Source of the DNA: Bdellovibrionales bacterium
Lineage (GTDB): Bacteria > Bdellovibrionota > Bdellovibrionia > Bdellovibrionales > UBA1609
Direction: 5' to 3'
Length of the DNA: 35,687 nt
Assembly (NCBI GenBank): GCA_014323935.1
Contig: JACOND010000019.1
Coordinates: 1-35,687, forward strand
The notes beneath the pieces are model-generated. The model made no database searches and had not been told where the DNA came from. It saw only the letters and a program-made list of their open reading frames with translations. A program made the translations under genes and the position numbers. Shown here piece by piece: positions 1 to 7,448 of this stretch (position 1 is the stretch's first letter; the number at the start of each line of letters is the position of its first letter).

Positions 1-2
1 AG

Positions 3-221
3 ATATGGGGAGCAACTGAAAAGCTTCTTATAGAAGAAGGGATATTAACAAGAGGAGGACTTATGCAAGATGTAATAGGAGTTATAAAAGAGGAAGGACG
101 TCAAGAAGGCATGCAAAAAACTGCCTTAAATCTGTTGAAAGAAAAAGTAGAGATTGCTTTTATTTCTAAGATTACAGGTTTTTCTAAAGAAGAAATTGAA
201 AAATTAAAAAAGAATTCTTAA
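3..221 (+). pseudogene. C-terminal part of an Rpn-family recombination-promoting nuclease/putative transposase (cut by window edge)
   Basis: The frame is open from base 3 to a TAA at 219-221, giving about 72 residues. The tail contains a Lys/Glu/Gln-rich stretch (EEGRQEG) followed by LLKEKVEIAFISKITGFS and KEEIEKLKK. This is the characteristic C-terminal signature of Rpn/COG5464 proteins, a PD-(D/E)XK nuclease family that is often multicopy in host-associated bacteria. The catalytic N-terminal part would lie to the left of the window, so I cannot tell whether the gene is intact. Decayed related pieces follow immediately, which suggests a locus in decay. Confidence 0.6.
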
Positions 222-267
222 AAAATCTAATCTTCTACTTTATGGAACCATAAGGTTTTTAATTTGG

Positions 268-399
268 ATAGAAGAAGGTATAAAGCAAGACAAGCAGAAA
301 AAAGGGAACAGGTTTTTAAGTTACTGGAGTTAGGTGTTGACAATTATAAAAGTAACAGGTTTCTCAAAAATTAAGATTCTTAAACTAAAAAAGAAATAA
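268..399 (+). pseudogene. Second, frameshifted Rpn C-terminal remnant
   Basis: The region reads as pieces of the same C-terminal signature in two frames. One frame gives KLLELGVD (about 314-340). After a one-base shift, another gives IIKVTGFSKIKILKLKKK and a TAA at 397-399. The motif order (LLELGVD, then IKVTGFS, then KILKLKK) matches the tail of the gene that ends at 221, so this looks like a paralogue broken by frameshift. No intact reading frame remains. Confidence 0.55.
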
Positions 400-922
400 A
401 AGGCTCGATAGAACAGCGTTTTCTTAAATGACTGTTGATCAAGTAAAAAATAATTCTACATTACTTCTTCCCACCTGGATAGACACTTTGTAATTCAAGA
501 ATTTAAAGGGGGATGTTTAAAAGTGGGTTTTTCAGAATCCTAATGTGAAAGACATTATCCTTATGTTTTTATCAAAATATTTGAAAAAAGAAAGTAAGCT
601 AGTGTTGAAGCCCTACAATTTGAAGAAGACTATAAAAAGACTAGAAGAGGCTGAAGAAAATTATGAAGATGCTAAAATGGAAAAGTAATTATAAAAAGGC
701 AAATAAAGAATAGGAATAGATTCGATTTAGATGATGCCTAACTATGAAGAGGTAGAAAAGGATTTTAAAGATAATCTAAAAGAATATAAAGATTTTTTTG
801 AAATTTAGAAAGTAATTAAATTATAATAAAAAGAGTAGACTCACCAAGCTTGTCTTAATAAACTAAGATTATGTTAACTCGAATTCACATCTCATTTTAT
901 TAAAATTATGTCTTAAATACTT
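400..922. other. Gene-poor stretch with decayed coding traces, upstream of bioB
   Basis: No sustained reading frame is present. Short charged, helix-like snippets occur on the plus strand, such as RLEEAEENYEDAKMEK ending near 688 and EEVEKDFKDNLKEYKDFFEI ending near 808. They resemble a broken coiled-coil tail, possibly from the same Rpn-type locus, but I cannot assign them. No convincing BirA operator (TTGTAAACC-type dyad) is visible before bioB. Confidence 0.35.
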
Positions 923-1885
923 ATGTCCTCTTTTAAAAATAAAAACGAAATTAAAAAGATTTATTTTAAACCTCTAATAGATTTAGTAGAACAGTCTCAC
1001 AGTATTCATAAAAAACACTTTAAAACTCATCTTATTCAAGCTAGTAAACTTTTATCTATTAAAACCGGAGCTTGTCCAGAGGACTGTGCCTATTGCTCTC
1101 AGTCTTCAAGATATGAAACTAAAATTCAAAAAGAAAAACTCCTGGATTTACAAACTGTGATTTTTAAAGCCAAAAAAGCTAAGGAAGAAGGAGCGACTCG
1201 TTTTTGTTTAGGTGCAAGTTGGCGGGAAGTTAAAGACAACCGTCCCTTTGAGAATGTCTTAGAAATGGTAAAGGAGATTAAAAAGCTTCATATGGAGGTG
1301 TGTTGCACTTTAGGGATGTTGAGTTTAAATCAAGCAAAAAAACTTAAAAAAGCAGGATTAGACGCTTATAACCATAATTTAGATACCTCTCCAGAATTTT
1401 ATCCTAAAATTATAAGTACCCGGTCATACCAAGATCGTTTAAATACTTTAAAAAACGTCCGGCAAGCAGGTTTAACGATCTGCACAGGGGGTATTTTAGG
1501 CTTAGGAGAAAGCCATGAAGACCGCTGTTCTTTTATTCAACAGCTCTGTTTCATTAATCCTCCCCCAGAAAGTATCACCATTAACACTTTAATTCCCATA
1601 AAAGGAACTCCTCTTGAAAATCAAAAAGCTATTTCCGTTTTAGACGTCGTAAGAGTGATTGCAGTTTGTAGAATACTTATGCCTCATTCTATGATTCGCT
1701 TAAGTGCAGGACGAAGTCAACAAAGTCTCACCGAGCAGTTTATGTGTTTTTATGCAGGGGCTAACTCCCTATTTATTGGAAATAAACTCTTAACAGCTGA
1801 TAATCCTGAGCTAAGTACAGATCATAACATGTTAGAAAGTTTGGGCTTAAAAATGAAAGCTCAAAAAGAAAGCTTGAAGGTTTAG
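923..1885 (+). CDS. bioB: Biotin synthase BioB
   Basis: A radical-SAM enzyme that inserts sulfur into dethiobiotin in the last step of biotin synthesis. At 320 residues it is a normal length. The CxxxCxxC cluster motif is complete (C51, C55, C58 in the string GACPEDCAYCSQ). The residues expected to hold the second iron-sulfur cluster are present: C95 (FCLGASW), C127/C128, C187 (ICTGG) and Arg259 (IRLSAGR). YNHNLDT and YAGANSLFIG are also typical. It stands alone, with no other bio gene in the window, so the organism either scavenges dethiobiotin or keeps the rest elsewhere. It converges on obg with only 6 bp between the stop codons. No strong Shine-Dalgarno precedes the start. Confidence 0.97.
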   Translation: MSSFKNKNEIKKIYFKPLIDLVEQSHSIHKKHFKTHLIQASKLLSIKTGACPEDCAYCSQSSRYETKIQKEKLLDLQTVIFKAKKAKEEGATRFCLGASWREVKDNRPFENVLEMVKEIKKLHMEVCCTLGMLSLNQAKKLKKAGLDAYNHNLDTSPEFYPKIISTRSYQDRLNTLKNVRQAGLTICTGGILGLGESHEDRCSFIQQLCFINPPPESITINTLIPIKGTPLENQKAISVLDVVRVIAVCRILMPHSMIRLSAGRSQQSLTEQFMCFYAGANSLFIGNKLLTADNPELSTDHNMLESLGLKMKAQKESLKV

Positions 1886-1891
1886 CTTTTT

Positions 1892-2905
1892 TTATGAAAT
1901 TGAAAGCTCTTTGAGTAAAACTTGTAAAAGCTCTTGAATTCCTTTTTTTGTTTTATTTGATATAAAAAATATTTTTTTATTTTTTATAGTCTTGATTTTT
2001 TGAATCTCTGATTTTCTTTGCTTAAATTGTCTTTTATCATCTACTTTAGTTATAATGTAAAAAATTTTTTTACTTTTTAATTTGTCAAAATAATTTTCTG
2101 GATATGTTTTATCAAAAATTGTTATTTCTTTTTCTATATCTTTTAAATCCTCTAAAAGAGAGTCTGAATGACTGTCTAAAAAGTGAAGTAAAATCTGAGC
2201 TCTTTGTAAACTTCTTAAAAAAGCTAAACCTTTGAAAATACTTTTACAAGCTCCTTGTTCTAGACCAGGTATATCCATAATAAAACAACTTTCAGATGTT
2301 AGATTTAACTGTCCTATATGAGGAACTAAAGTCGTATAAGGATAAGAGGCGACTTTAGATTTAGCTCTTGTAACCAAATTAAAAAAAGAAGATTTCCCTG
2401 TATTCACTTTTCCTATAATAGCTATATCAATTAAAGGCTTTTCTTCTAAAATGACAGTTTGACTTTTTCCTTTTTGTCCCTTCTGAAAATGCCTAGGAGC
2501 TTGATTTAAACTGTTTTTAAAAAAAGCATTCCCTCGTCCCCCTTTAGCTCCCGTCAAAAACACTTCTTGTTTAACTTTATTAAAATCTATCAATATTTGA
2601 TTTTCAATGTTTTTAACAGTTGTTCCCATAGGAACTGTAATAATAAGATCTTTTCCTTTTTTTCCTTGTTTGAGTTGTTTACCTCCCTCTTTTCCTGATT
2701 CCGCTTTATATTTTTTCTTTTTTCTCAAATGTTCAAAACCTCTTAAGTTCAAAGAAGATTGAAAAATAATAGACCCACCTTGTCCTCCATCTCCTCCATC
2801 AGGTCCTCCTCTTGGATTTTTCCTCGTTCGATGAAAACTTAACATTCCCTTTCCTCCTGAACCACTTACACATTGTAAAATAATTTGATCCTTATATTTA
2901 AACAT
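1892..2905 (-). CDS. obg: Obg/CgtA family GTPase
   Basis: An essential GTPase that associates with the 50S ribosomal subunit. The glycine-rich Obg fold is at residues 1-155 (RGGPDGGDGGQGG). The G domain follows: G1 GKVNTGKSS (165-173), G2 around YPYTT (188-192), G3 DIPGLEQGA (211-219) and G4 TKVD (286-289). FLRSLQRAQILLHFLD matches the family's helix after G3. Length is 337, with no C-terminal OCT domain. Oddities: G4 reads TKVD where NKxD is usual, and G1 has GKVNTGKSS instead of GxPNAGKST. A good AGGAGA ribosome site lies just upstream (about 2910-2916). It is not next to rplU/rpmA (about 15 kb away), unlike many bacteria. Confidence 0.95.
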   Translation of the reverse strand: MFKYKDQIILQCVSGSGGKGMLSFHRTRKNPRGGPDGGDGGQGGSIIFQSSLNLRGFEHLRKKKKYKAESGKEGGKQLKQGKKGKDLIITVPMGTTVKNIENQILIDFNKVKQEVFLTGAKGGRGNAFFKNSLNQAPRHFQKGQKGKSQTVILEEKPLIDIAIIGKVNTGKSSFFNLVTRAKSKVASYPYTTLVPHIGQLNLTSESCFIMDIPGLEQGACKSIFKGLAFLRSLQRAQILLHFLDSHSDSLLEDLKDIEKEITIFDKTYPENYFDKLKSKKIFYIITKVDDKRQFKQRKSEIQKIKTIKNKKIFFISNKTKKGIQELLQVLLKELSIS

Positions 2906-3439
2906 TGTTTCTCCTGAAATAAAGATTCTTTTTTTATATCATAAGAATATCTCATGGAAAATCAAAACTTTGTCATTCCCTCCTTTTTTATCCTTAATCT
3001 CAAAATAAAAAAAGGACTTATTCTTAATTCTAAGATCTGATTTTTATTCATCTTTCAAAACTTAAACTTATTTCCATTCTTCTATAAAGATGTGAATTCT
3101 TTTCAAATATGATTTTTGATAGATCAACTGTATTTTAAAGGGCATCCTGAATTAAAGAATTTAAAAAACCAAGGGAGCTTATTTAACTCCCTAAAAGTAA
3201 ATAAAAAATCTTTAATCCGAGCTATTATAAAAAACATTCTTACATTAAAAATTAGGAGAACTTTTTGATAAACAAAAGAAATAGAAGACATTTTTTCTAG
3301 TTAATAGAAAATTCGACAGATTTAGTAGATCAGACCTTAAAAGAACTAAGAGATCAGAAGCTTTAAAATAAGATTACAAAGCTTCAATTTGAGAGATGTT
3401 CTTATAACTTTATATTAATTCTATTTTAAATTTCATAAT
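2906..3439. other. Intergenic region upstream of obg, no gene seen
   Basis: AT-rich DNA with no reading frame I can support. It contains the obg leader (2906-2940), a minus-strand terminator hairpin (3163-3192) and a short plus-strand trace (IENSTDLVDQTLKELRDQK, about 3306-3362) that may be a gene relic. The degraded copy of obg begins at about 3440. Confidence 0.4.
3163..3192 (-). terminator. Rho-independent terminator, leftward
   Basis: AGGGAG (3172-3177) and CTCCCT (3187-3192) form a 6-bp stem with a 9-base loop. On the minus strand the stem is followed after TTGG by six T (3168 down to 3163). It would end leftward transcription from the CCA-enzyme gene or the degraded obg copy before obg. 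Confidence 0.5.
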
Positions 3440-3577
3440 TTCTATGTCTTTTTAAGACTCTAATAAGAGAGTCTGAGTGACTGTCTAAAAAGTGAAGTAA
3501 AATCTGAACTCTTTGTAAACTTCTTAAAAAAACGAAAGTTTTATATTTTCACAAGCTCTCCTTTTTCTAAACTAGGT
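3440..3577 (-). pseudogene. Degraded partial copy of obg
   Basis: This stretch aligns almost base for base with 2133-2270 inside obg, the codons for about residues 213-258 (helix after G3, FLRSLQRAQILLHFLDSHSDS). The two share long exact blocks such as GTCTAAAAAGTGAAGTAAAA and TCTTTGTAAACTTCTTAAAA. Scattered substitutions and small indels break the frame. It is in the same orientation as obg and about 1.3 kb from the matching part, ending just before the CCA-enzyme stop codon. It is best read as the remnant of a second obg copy or a partial tandem duplication. Confidence 0.8.
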
Positions 3578-3589
3578 GCTAATCAGAGC

Positions 3590-4858
3590 TTACTTTATTT
3601 CTAAGATATGAGGAACTTTTTTGAGGAGCTGAGTTTTATTCATCTTCAAATTCTCCAACTGAAAATAATAGATTTTTTCTAAAGCTTTAGAAAAGTTTTT
3701 CTTTTTTATAGAAATTTTCATTTTCAATAAATCTTTTCCTGTAACTAAAGAAGGAGGAAGTTTCCCTTGAGTTATCCTTTTTTTAAACTCTTTGAGATAA
3801 ATTGGCAGAGTTTTTTTCTTTTCTATTTTTAAAGACTCTTCCATCTCTTTTGAATTTAAGACAATTTGAGTCAGTTCATAAACTTCCTGATGCTTCTCAT
3901 TAAAAGCAAGAATTTTACTTCCTAAAGATTGTTTTTCATCTAGTAAAATTTTAACAGATTTAAAATATTTTAAGCTCTCTTTTTGTTGAGAAGCAGAAAG
4001 ATATTTTTTTAAAAAGATTGAAAACTTTTTTTCCTCTCCATACAAATGAGATAATAAAATAGACCAATAAAAAGCTATGTTTTCAGGACCTAAAAGACTT
4101 TGTTGATAGTTTAAAAGAATTCTTTTTATCTGATTAAAGTTTAATTCTGGAAAAAGGAGTTCAAATAAACCATATTCTTTTAAATAATTAAGACTTTCTT
4201 TTATTGGTTTATGAGAAAACATTTTATTTAATTCTTTTTTTATTCTCTCTTGAGAAATGTTTTTTATATTATCTCTCAGTTCAAAAATAGCTGGTTTTAT
4301 ACTACTATCTAAATCAAAATTCAATTGACAAGCCAGTCTTAAAGCTCTTAAGATTCTTAGGTAATCTTCTTTAAATCGATCTTTAGCCTTTCCTATAGTT
4401 ATTATTTTTTTTGCTTTCAAATCTCTAAGTCCCTTAACAAGATCAATCAATTTATCTTGATTGAGATCATAGTATAAAGCATTGATTGTAAAATCTCTTC
4501 TTTTAGAATCTTCTTCTAAATTACTGTATTCAATAAACTGAGGTCTTCGTCCATCACTCAAAGAAGAGTCTTTTCTAAGAGTTACAATTTCTAAGGAGCT
4601 TTTATTTTTTAAAGGAATAGTAATCACTCCATATTTTTTAAAAGTATCTATGGCATAAGGAAATAATTTCATAATCTCATCTGGAGAGGCTGAAGAGCTT
4701 AAATCAATTTCATAAATGGGCCTATTTAACAAAGCCTCTCTAATAGCTCCTCCTACTATAAAGACTTGAAAGTTGTTTTGAGAAATTTTTTGAATCACAT
4801 TTTTCACTTCGGACCAATGAGAATTTTTTTCTAAGTGTCTTTTAATAGTAAGTGTCAT
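3590..4858 (-). CDS. CCA tRNA nucleotidyltransferase / poly(A) polymerase family protein
   Basis: A class II polymerase-beta-like nucleotidyltransferase that adds CCA (or A tails) to RNA 3' ends. At 422 residues it fits both CCA enzymes and PcnB. Motifs: VGGAIREALL (35-44, GG...R), the metal site as EID (50-52), RRDFTINAL (120-128) and RFKEDYLRILRALRLA (161-176). The rest is helical and poorly conserved. The family metal site is normally DxD, so the Glu at residue 50 is conservative but unusual. The tRNA-Leu in this window already encodes CCA, so a repair or tailing role is possible. I cannot separate CCA activity from poly(A) activity by reading. Confidence 0.85.
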   Translation of the reverse strand: MTLTIKRHLEKNSHWSEVKNVIQKISQNNFQVFIVGGAIREALLNRPIYEIDLSSSASPDEIMKLFPYAIDTFKKYGVITIPLKNKSSLEIVTLRKDSSLSDGRRPQFIEYSNLEEDSKRRDFTINALYYDLNQDKLIDLVKGLRDLKAKKIITIGKAKDRFKEDYLRILRALRLACQLNFDLDSSIKPAIFELRDNIKNISQERIKKELNKMFSHKPIKESLNYLKEYGLFELLFPELNFNQIKRILLNYQQSLLGPENIAFYWSILLSHLYGEEKKFSIFLKKYLSASQQKESLKYFKSVKILLDEKQSLGSKILAFNEKHQEVYELTQIVLNSKEMEESLKIEKKKTLPIYLKEFKKRITQGKLPPSLVTGKDLLKMKISIKKKNFSKALEKIYYFQLENLKMNKTQLLKKVPHILEIK

Positions 4859-4977
4859 TCTAAAGTTAGAATACTTTTTTTTTGAAAGGAATCAAATTTT
4901 ATGTCCTTTCGTTTTTTTAAATAATTCTTATTTTAAAAGCATTTGATTTCCTAAAAGCCTTATGCTAAGGCTAAAAA

Positions 4978-5811
4978 ATGCTTCTTTTAGATGGAAAAAA
5001 GTTAAGCGAAAAGATACTTCAAGATATTCATAACGAGTTACAAAGCTATAAAAAGGACTTGATTCCCTGCTTAGCGGTTTGTCTCATAGGAGAAGATTTA
5101 GCAAGTCACATTTATGTAGAAAATAAAATAAAAGCCTGTCAGAAAGCAGGTTTAAAATCTGTTTTAAAAAAATTTCCTTCCGATTGCTCCAAACAGGAGC
5201 TTAAAAAGGAAATTTTAAGTTTGAATCAAGATCCAAAGATACATGGCATTTTAGTACAACTTCCTTTACCTCCAAATTTTTCTAAACAAGAAATTTTATC
5301 TTGGTTAGAACCTAAAAAAGATGTCGATGGATTAACTTTAGAAAACAAAGCTCTTTTATGGTCAGGAAACCCTCGAGTGATTCCTTGTACTCCTAAAGGG
5401 ATTCTTACCCTTTTAAAAGCTTATAATGTTGCTATAAAAGGTCAATATGCTGTTGTCATTGGACGAAGTGAAATTGTAGGCTTACCTCTATTTCAACAAC
5501 TTATATCCCATCATTCAACGGTCACATTGTGTCACTCTTATACTAAAAATCTTTCTGTTTTCTGTCAAAAAGCAGATCTTGTATTTGTTTGTTCTGGACA
5601 AAGACATTTACTATCTCAAAAAGATTTTAAAAAAGGAGCTGTTGTTGTAGATGTAGGCATTCACCGGAGAGATAAGAAATTATATGGAGACGTTGATCCG
5701 AGAGGACTTGAAAATCATTTGTCAGCTTTTACTCCTGTTCCAGGAGGGGTAGGACCTATGACAATAGCAAGTCTTCTTGAAAATACAGTTCAATTAGCAA
5801 AAAAATTATAA
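4978..5811 (+). CDS. folD: Bifunctional methylenetetrahydrofolate dehydrogenase/cyclohydrolase FolD
   Basis: Interconverts methylene-, methenyl- and formyl-tetrahydrofolate, supplying one-carbon units to purine (purH) and glycine (gcvT/gcvH) metabolism. At 277 residues it is slightly short but complete. The active-site pair Tyr46 and Lys50 lies in SHIYVENKIKAC. Other signatures are GILVQLPLPPNF, KKDVDGLT, PCTPKGI, VIGRSEIVGLPL (nucleotide site), ADLVFVCSG, VVDVGIHR, GDVDP and the C-terminal TPVPGGVGPMT. Its TAA at 5809-5811 directly abuts the ATG of the permease gene, so the three genes are probably one transcript. Confidence 0.97.
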   Translation: MLLLDGKKLSEKILQDIHNELQSYKKDLIPCLAVCLIGEDLASHIYVENKIKACQKAGLKSVLKKFPSDCSKQELKKEILSLNQDPKIHGILVQLPLPPNFSKQEILSWLEPKKDVDGLTLENKALLWSGNPRVIPCTPKGILTLLKAYNVAIKGQYAVVIGRSEIVGLPLFQQLISHHSTVTLCHSYTKNLSVFCQKADLVFVCSGQRHLLSQKDFKKGAVVVDVGIHRRDKKLYGDVDPRGLENHLSAFTPVPGGVGPMTIASLLENTVQLAKKL

Positions 5812-6624
5812 ATGATTATGATTTATAAAAACTTTTTGAAATGGCAAACTTCTGTTCAGGTTTTTTTATCTCGCAGTTTAATTTATAAAGCAAATTTTCT
5901 TGCAATCTTGATAATTCCTGTCTTTGTTTTTTTTGCCATCCAATACAGTCTTTGGCATTCTATTTATTCCTCAAATCCAGAAAAAGAGATTCAAGGTTAT
6001 ACTTTATCCCGTATGATAGAATACCAATTTTGGGTTTTTATTTTTAATCTCTTTGTAAGATCTTACTTTTTTAGTGAGAATATTTCCTCTCATATTCGTT
6101 TAGGAAAAATATCTTCTTTTTTACTTTATCCTTTCCATTTTATTGCTTATCAATTCAGTTCTTTTATATCGGATAAAATCATACAATTTACAATAGCTTC
6201 TTTTTGTTTTTTGATAATAGTTTCTATGGGCTTAGTACAAACACCTTCAATTCTTGATATTTTAAAGTTTTTATCCTTTATTTTTTTAATTACTTTATAT
6301 TGGTTTTTTGCTCAAATAATATTGGGCTTTTTTTCTTTTTGGTTAGAGGAAACTTGGAGTTTAAATACTGCTGTTAGATTTATTTCAGCCTTTTTATCTG
6401 GCTCTATATTACCTTTAGAATTTTTTCCAAAATTTTTAACAGATTTGCTACTTTGGACTCCTTTCCCTTATCTTGCTTATTTTCCAGTTCAAATTTTAAC
6501 AGGTCAAGGGGGTGATTTTTTTAACTCTTTATTCATCTTATTATTTTGGGTGATTTTTCTATTTTTTCTTTCTATAAAAATATGGAAAAAAGGATTAAAT
6601 CTTTATACGGGAACAGGAATGTAA
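5812..6624 (+). CDS. ABC-2 type transporter permease (first of a pair)
   Basis: A 270-residue integral membrane protein with about six hydrophobic segments (near residues 28-48, 70-85, 120-145, 150-172, 190-205 and 232-255). The cytoplasmic N-terminus and the pattern YQFWVFIFNLFVRSYF...SSHIRLGKISSFLLYP, with SGSILPLEFFP, match ABC-2 permeases of the COG4587/COG3694 pair type, whose substrates are unknown. The ATG follows the folD stop without a gap, and a second in-frame ATG lies at 5818. No clear Shine-Dalgarno is present, so translation may be coupled to folD. The ATP-binding subunit that normally accompanies this pair is absent nearby. Confidence 0.8.
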   Translation: MIMIYKNFLKWQTSVQVFLSRSLIYKANFLAILIIPVFVFFAIQYSLWHSIYSSNPEKEIQGYTLSRMIEYQFWVFIFNLFVRSYFFSENISSHIRLGKISSFLLYPFHFIAYQFSSFISDKIIQFTIASFCFLIIVSMGLVQTPSILDILKFLSFIFLITLYWFFAQIILGFFSFWLEETWSLNTAVRFISAFLSGSILPLEFFPKFLTDLLLWTPFPYLAYFPVQILTGQGGDFFNSLFILLFWVIFLFFLSIKIWKKGLNLYTGTGM

Positions 6625-6634
6625 AAAGAATTTC

Positions 6635-7411
6635 ATGAGACAGTATCTTCAAATCTATAAAGAATTTTTTTTAATAAGTTTAGCAGAAGAGCTTAGTTTC
6701 CGTTTGAATTTTTTACTTCAATCTCTTATGAATATTTCTTTTTTAGGAGTTTACTTTTTAAGTTCTTTTTTTATTTTTGATCATGTTAGTCTTATTGGTT
6801 TATGGACAAAAGAACAATTTTTATTTTTTTTATCTTTTGCTTTAGTGATAGATCAAATTCATTATCTTTTATTTAGTTTTAATTTTTGGGTTTTTAGTGA
6901 AAATATAAGAACTGGTTATTTTGATTTTATTTTATTAAAACCAGTCTCTAGTTTTTTCATTGTTTTTTTCAAGGAAGTAGCAATAACTGGTATTTTAACT
7001 GTCATTCTCACTCTTCCTATTCTCATTCATTTTGGTTTAAAGTTAGAGCTTAGTTTTTGGATATGGCTTTCTTTACCTGTTTGTCTTTTTTTTGCACTGG
7101 CTCTTCTCCTTGGTCTTGAAGTGATAATTTCTTTATTAAATTTTCTAACAGTAGAAGGAATGGGAGTAAATCAAATGCGTCTTCAAATCCAACAGTTAAC
7201 TCGTTGGCCTGATTTTATCTATAAAAAAAATATAAAATGGTTTTTATTTCCTTTTTTAGCAATCACTTCAATCCCTGTTCATTCCATGTTAGATAGGAGC
7301 TATTGGTTTTATTTTATAGGAATGATGCTTGGAGTTTTCATCCTTTGGACTCTCATTCTTTTTTGGCTTTGGCCGAAAGGAACTAGATACTATGAATCCG
7401 CTTCGAGTTAA
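6635..7411 (+). CDS. ABC-2 type transporter permease (second of a pair)
   Basis: A 258-residue polytopic protein that starts 10 bp after the previous permease. Features typical of the COG3694-like partner are an early amphipathic helix (LQIYKEFFLISLAEELSFR), the ENIRTGYFDFILLKPVSS motif at about residues 88-106, and about six membrane segments. Together with the preceding gene it would form the heterodimeric membrane part of an ABC exporter. Its ATPase is not in this window and must be encoded elsewhere or lost. Confidence 0.8.
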   Translation: MRQYLQIYKEFFLISLAEELSFRLNFLLQSLMNISFLGVYFLSSFFIFDHVSLIGLWTKEQFLFFLSFALVIDQIHYLLFSFNFWVFSENIRTGYFDFILLKPVSSFFIVFFKEVAITGILTVILTLPILIHFGLKLELSFWIWLSLPVCLFFALALLLGLEVIISLLNFLTVEGMGVNQMRLQIQQLTRWPDFIYKKNIKWFLFPFLAITSIPVHSMLDRSYWFYFIGMMLGVFILWTLILFWLWPKGTRYYESASS

Positions 7412-7448
7412 TTTAATAGTCCTAAAAACTTCTTTTAGATGGTTAGAC

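Noticed and set aside
830-922. BirA operator before bioB
   Set aside because: No TTGTAAACC-type dyad with proper spacing is visible.
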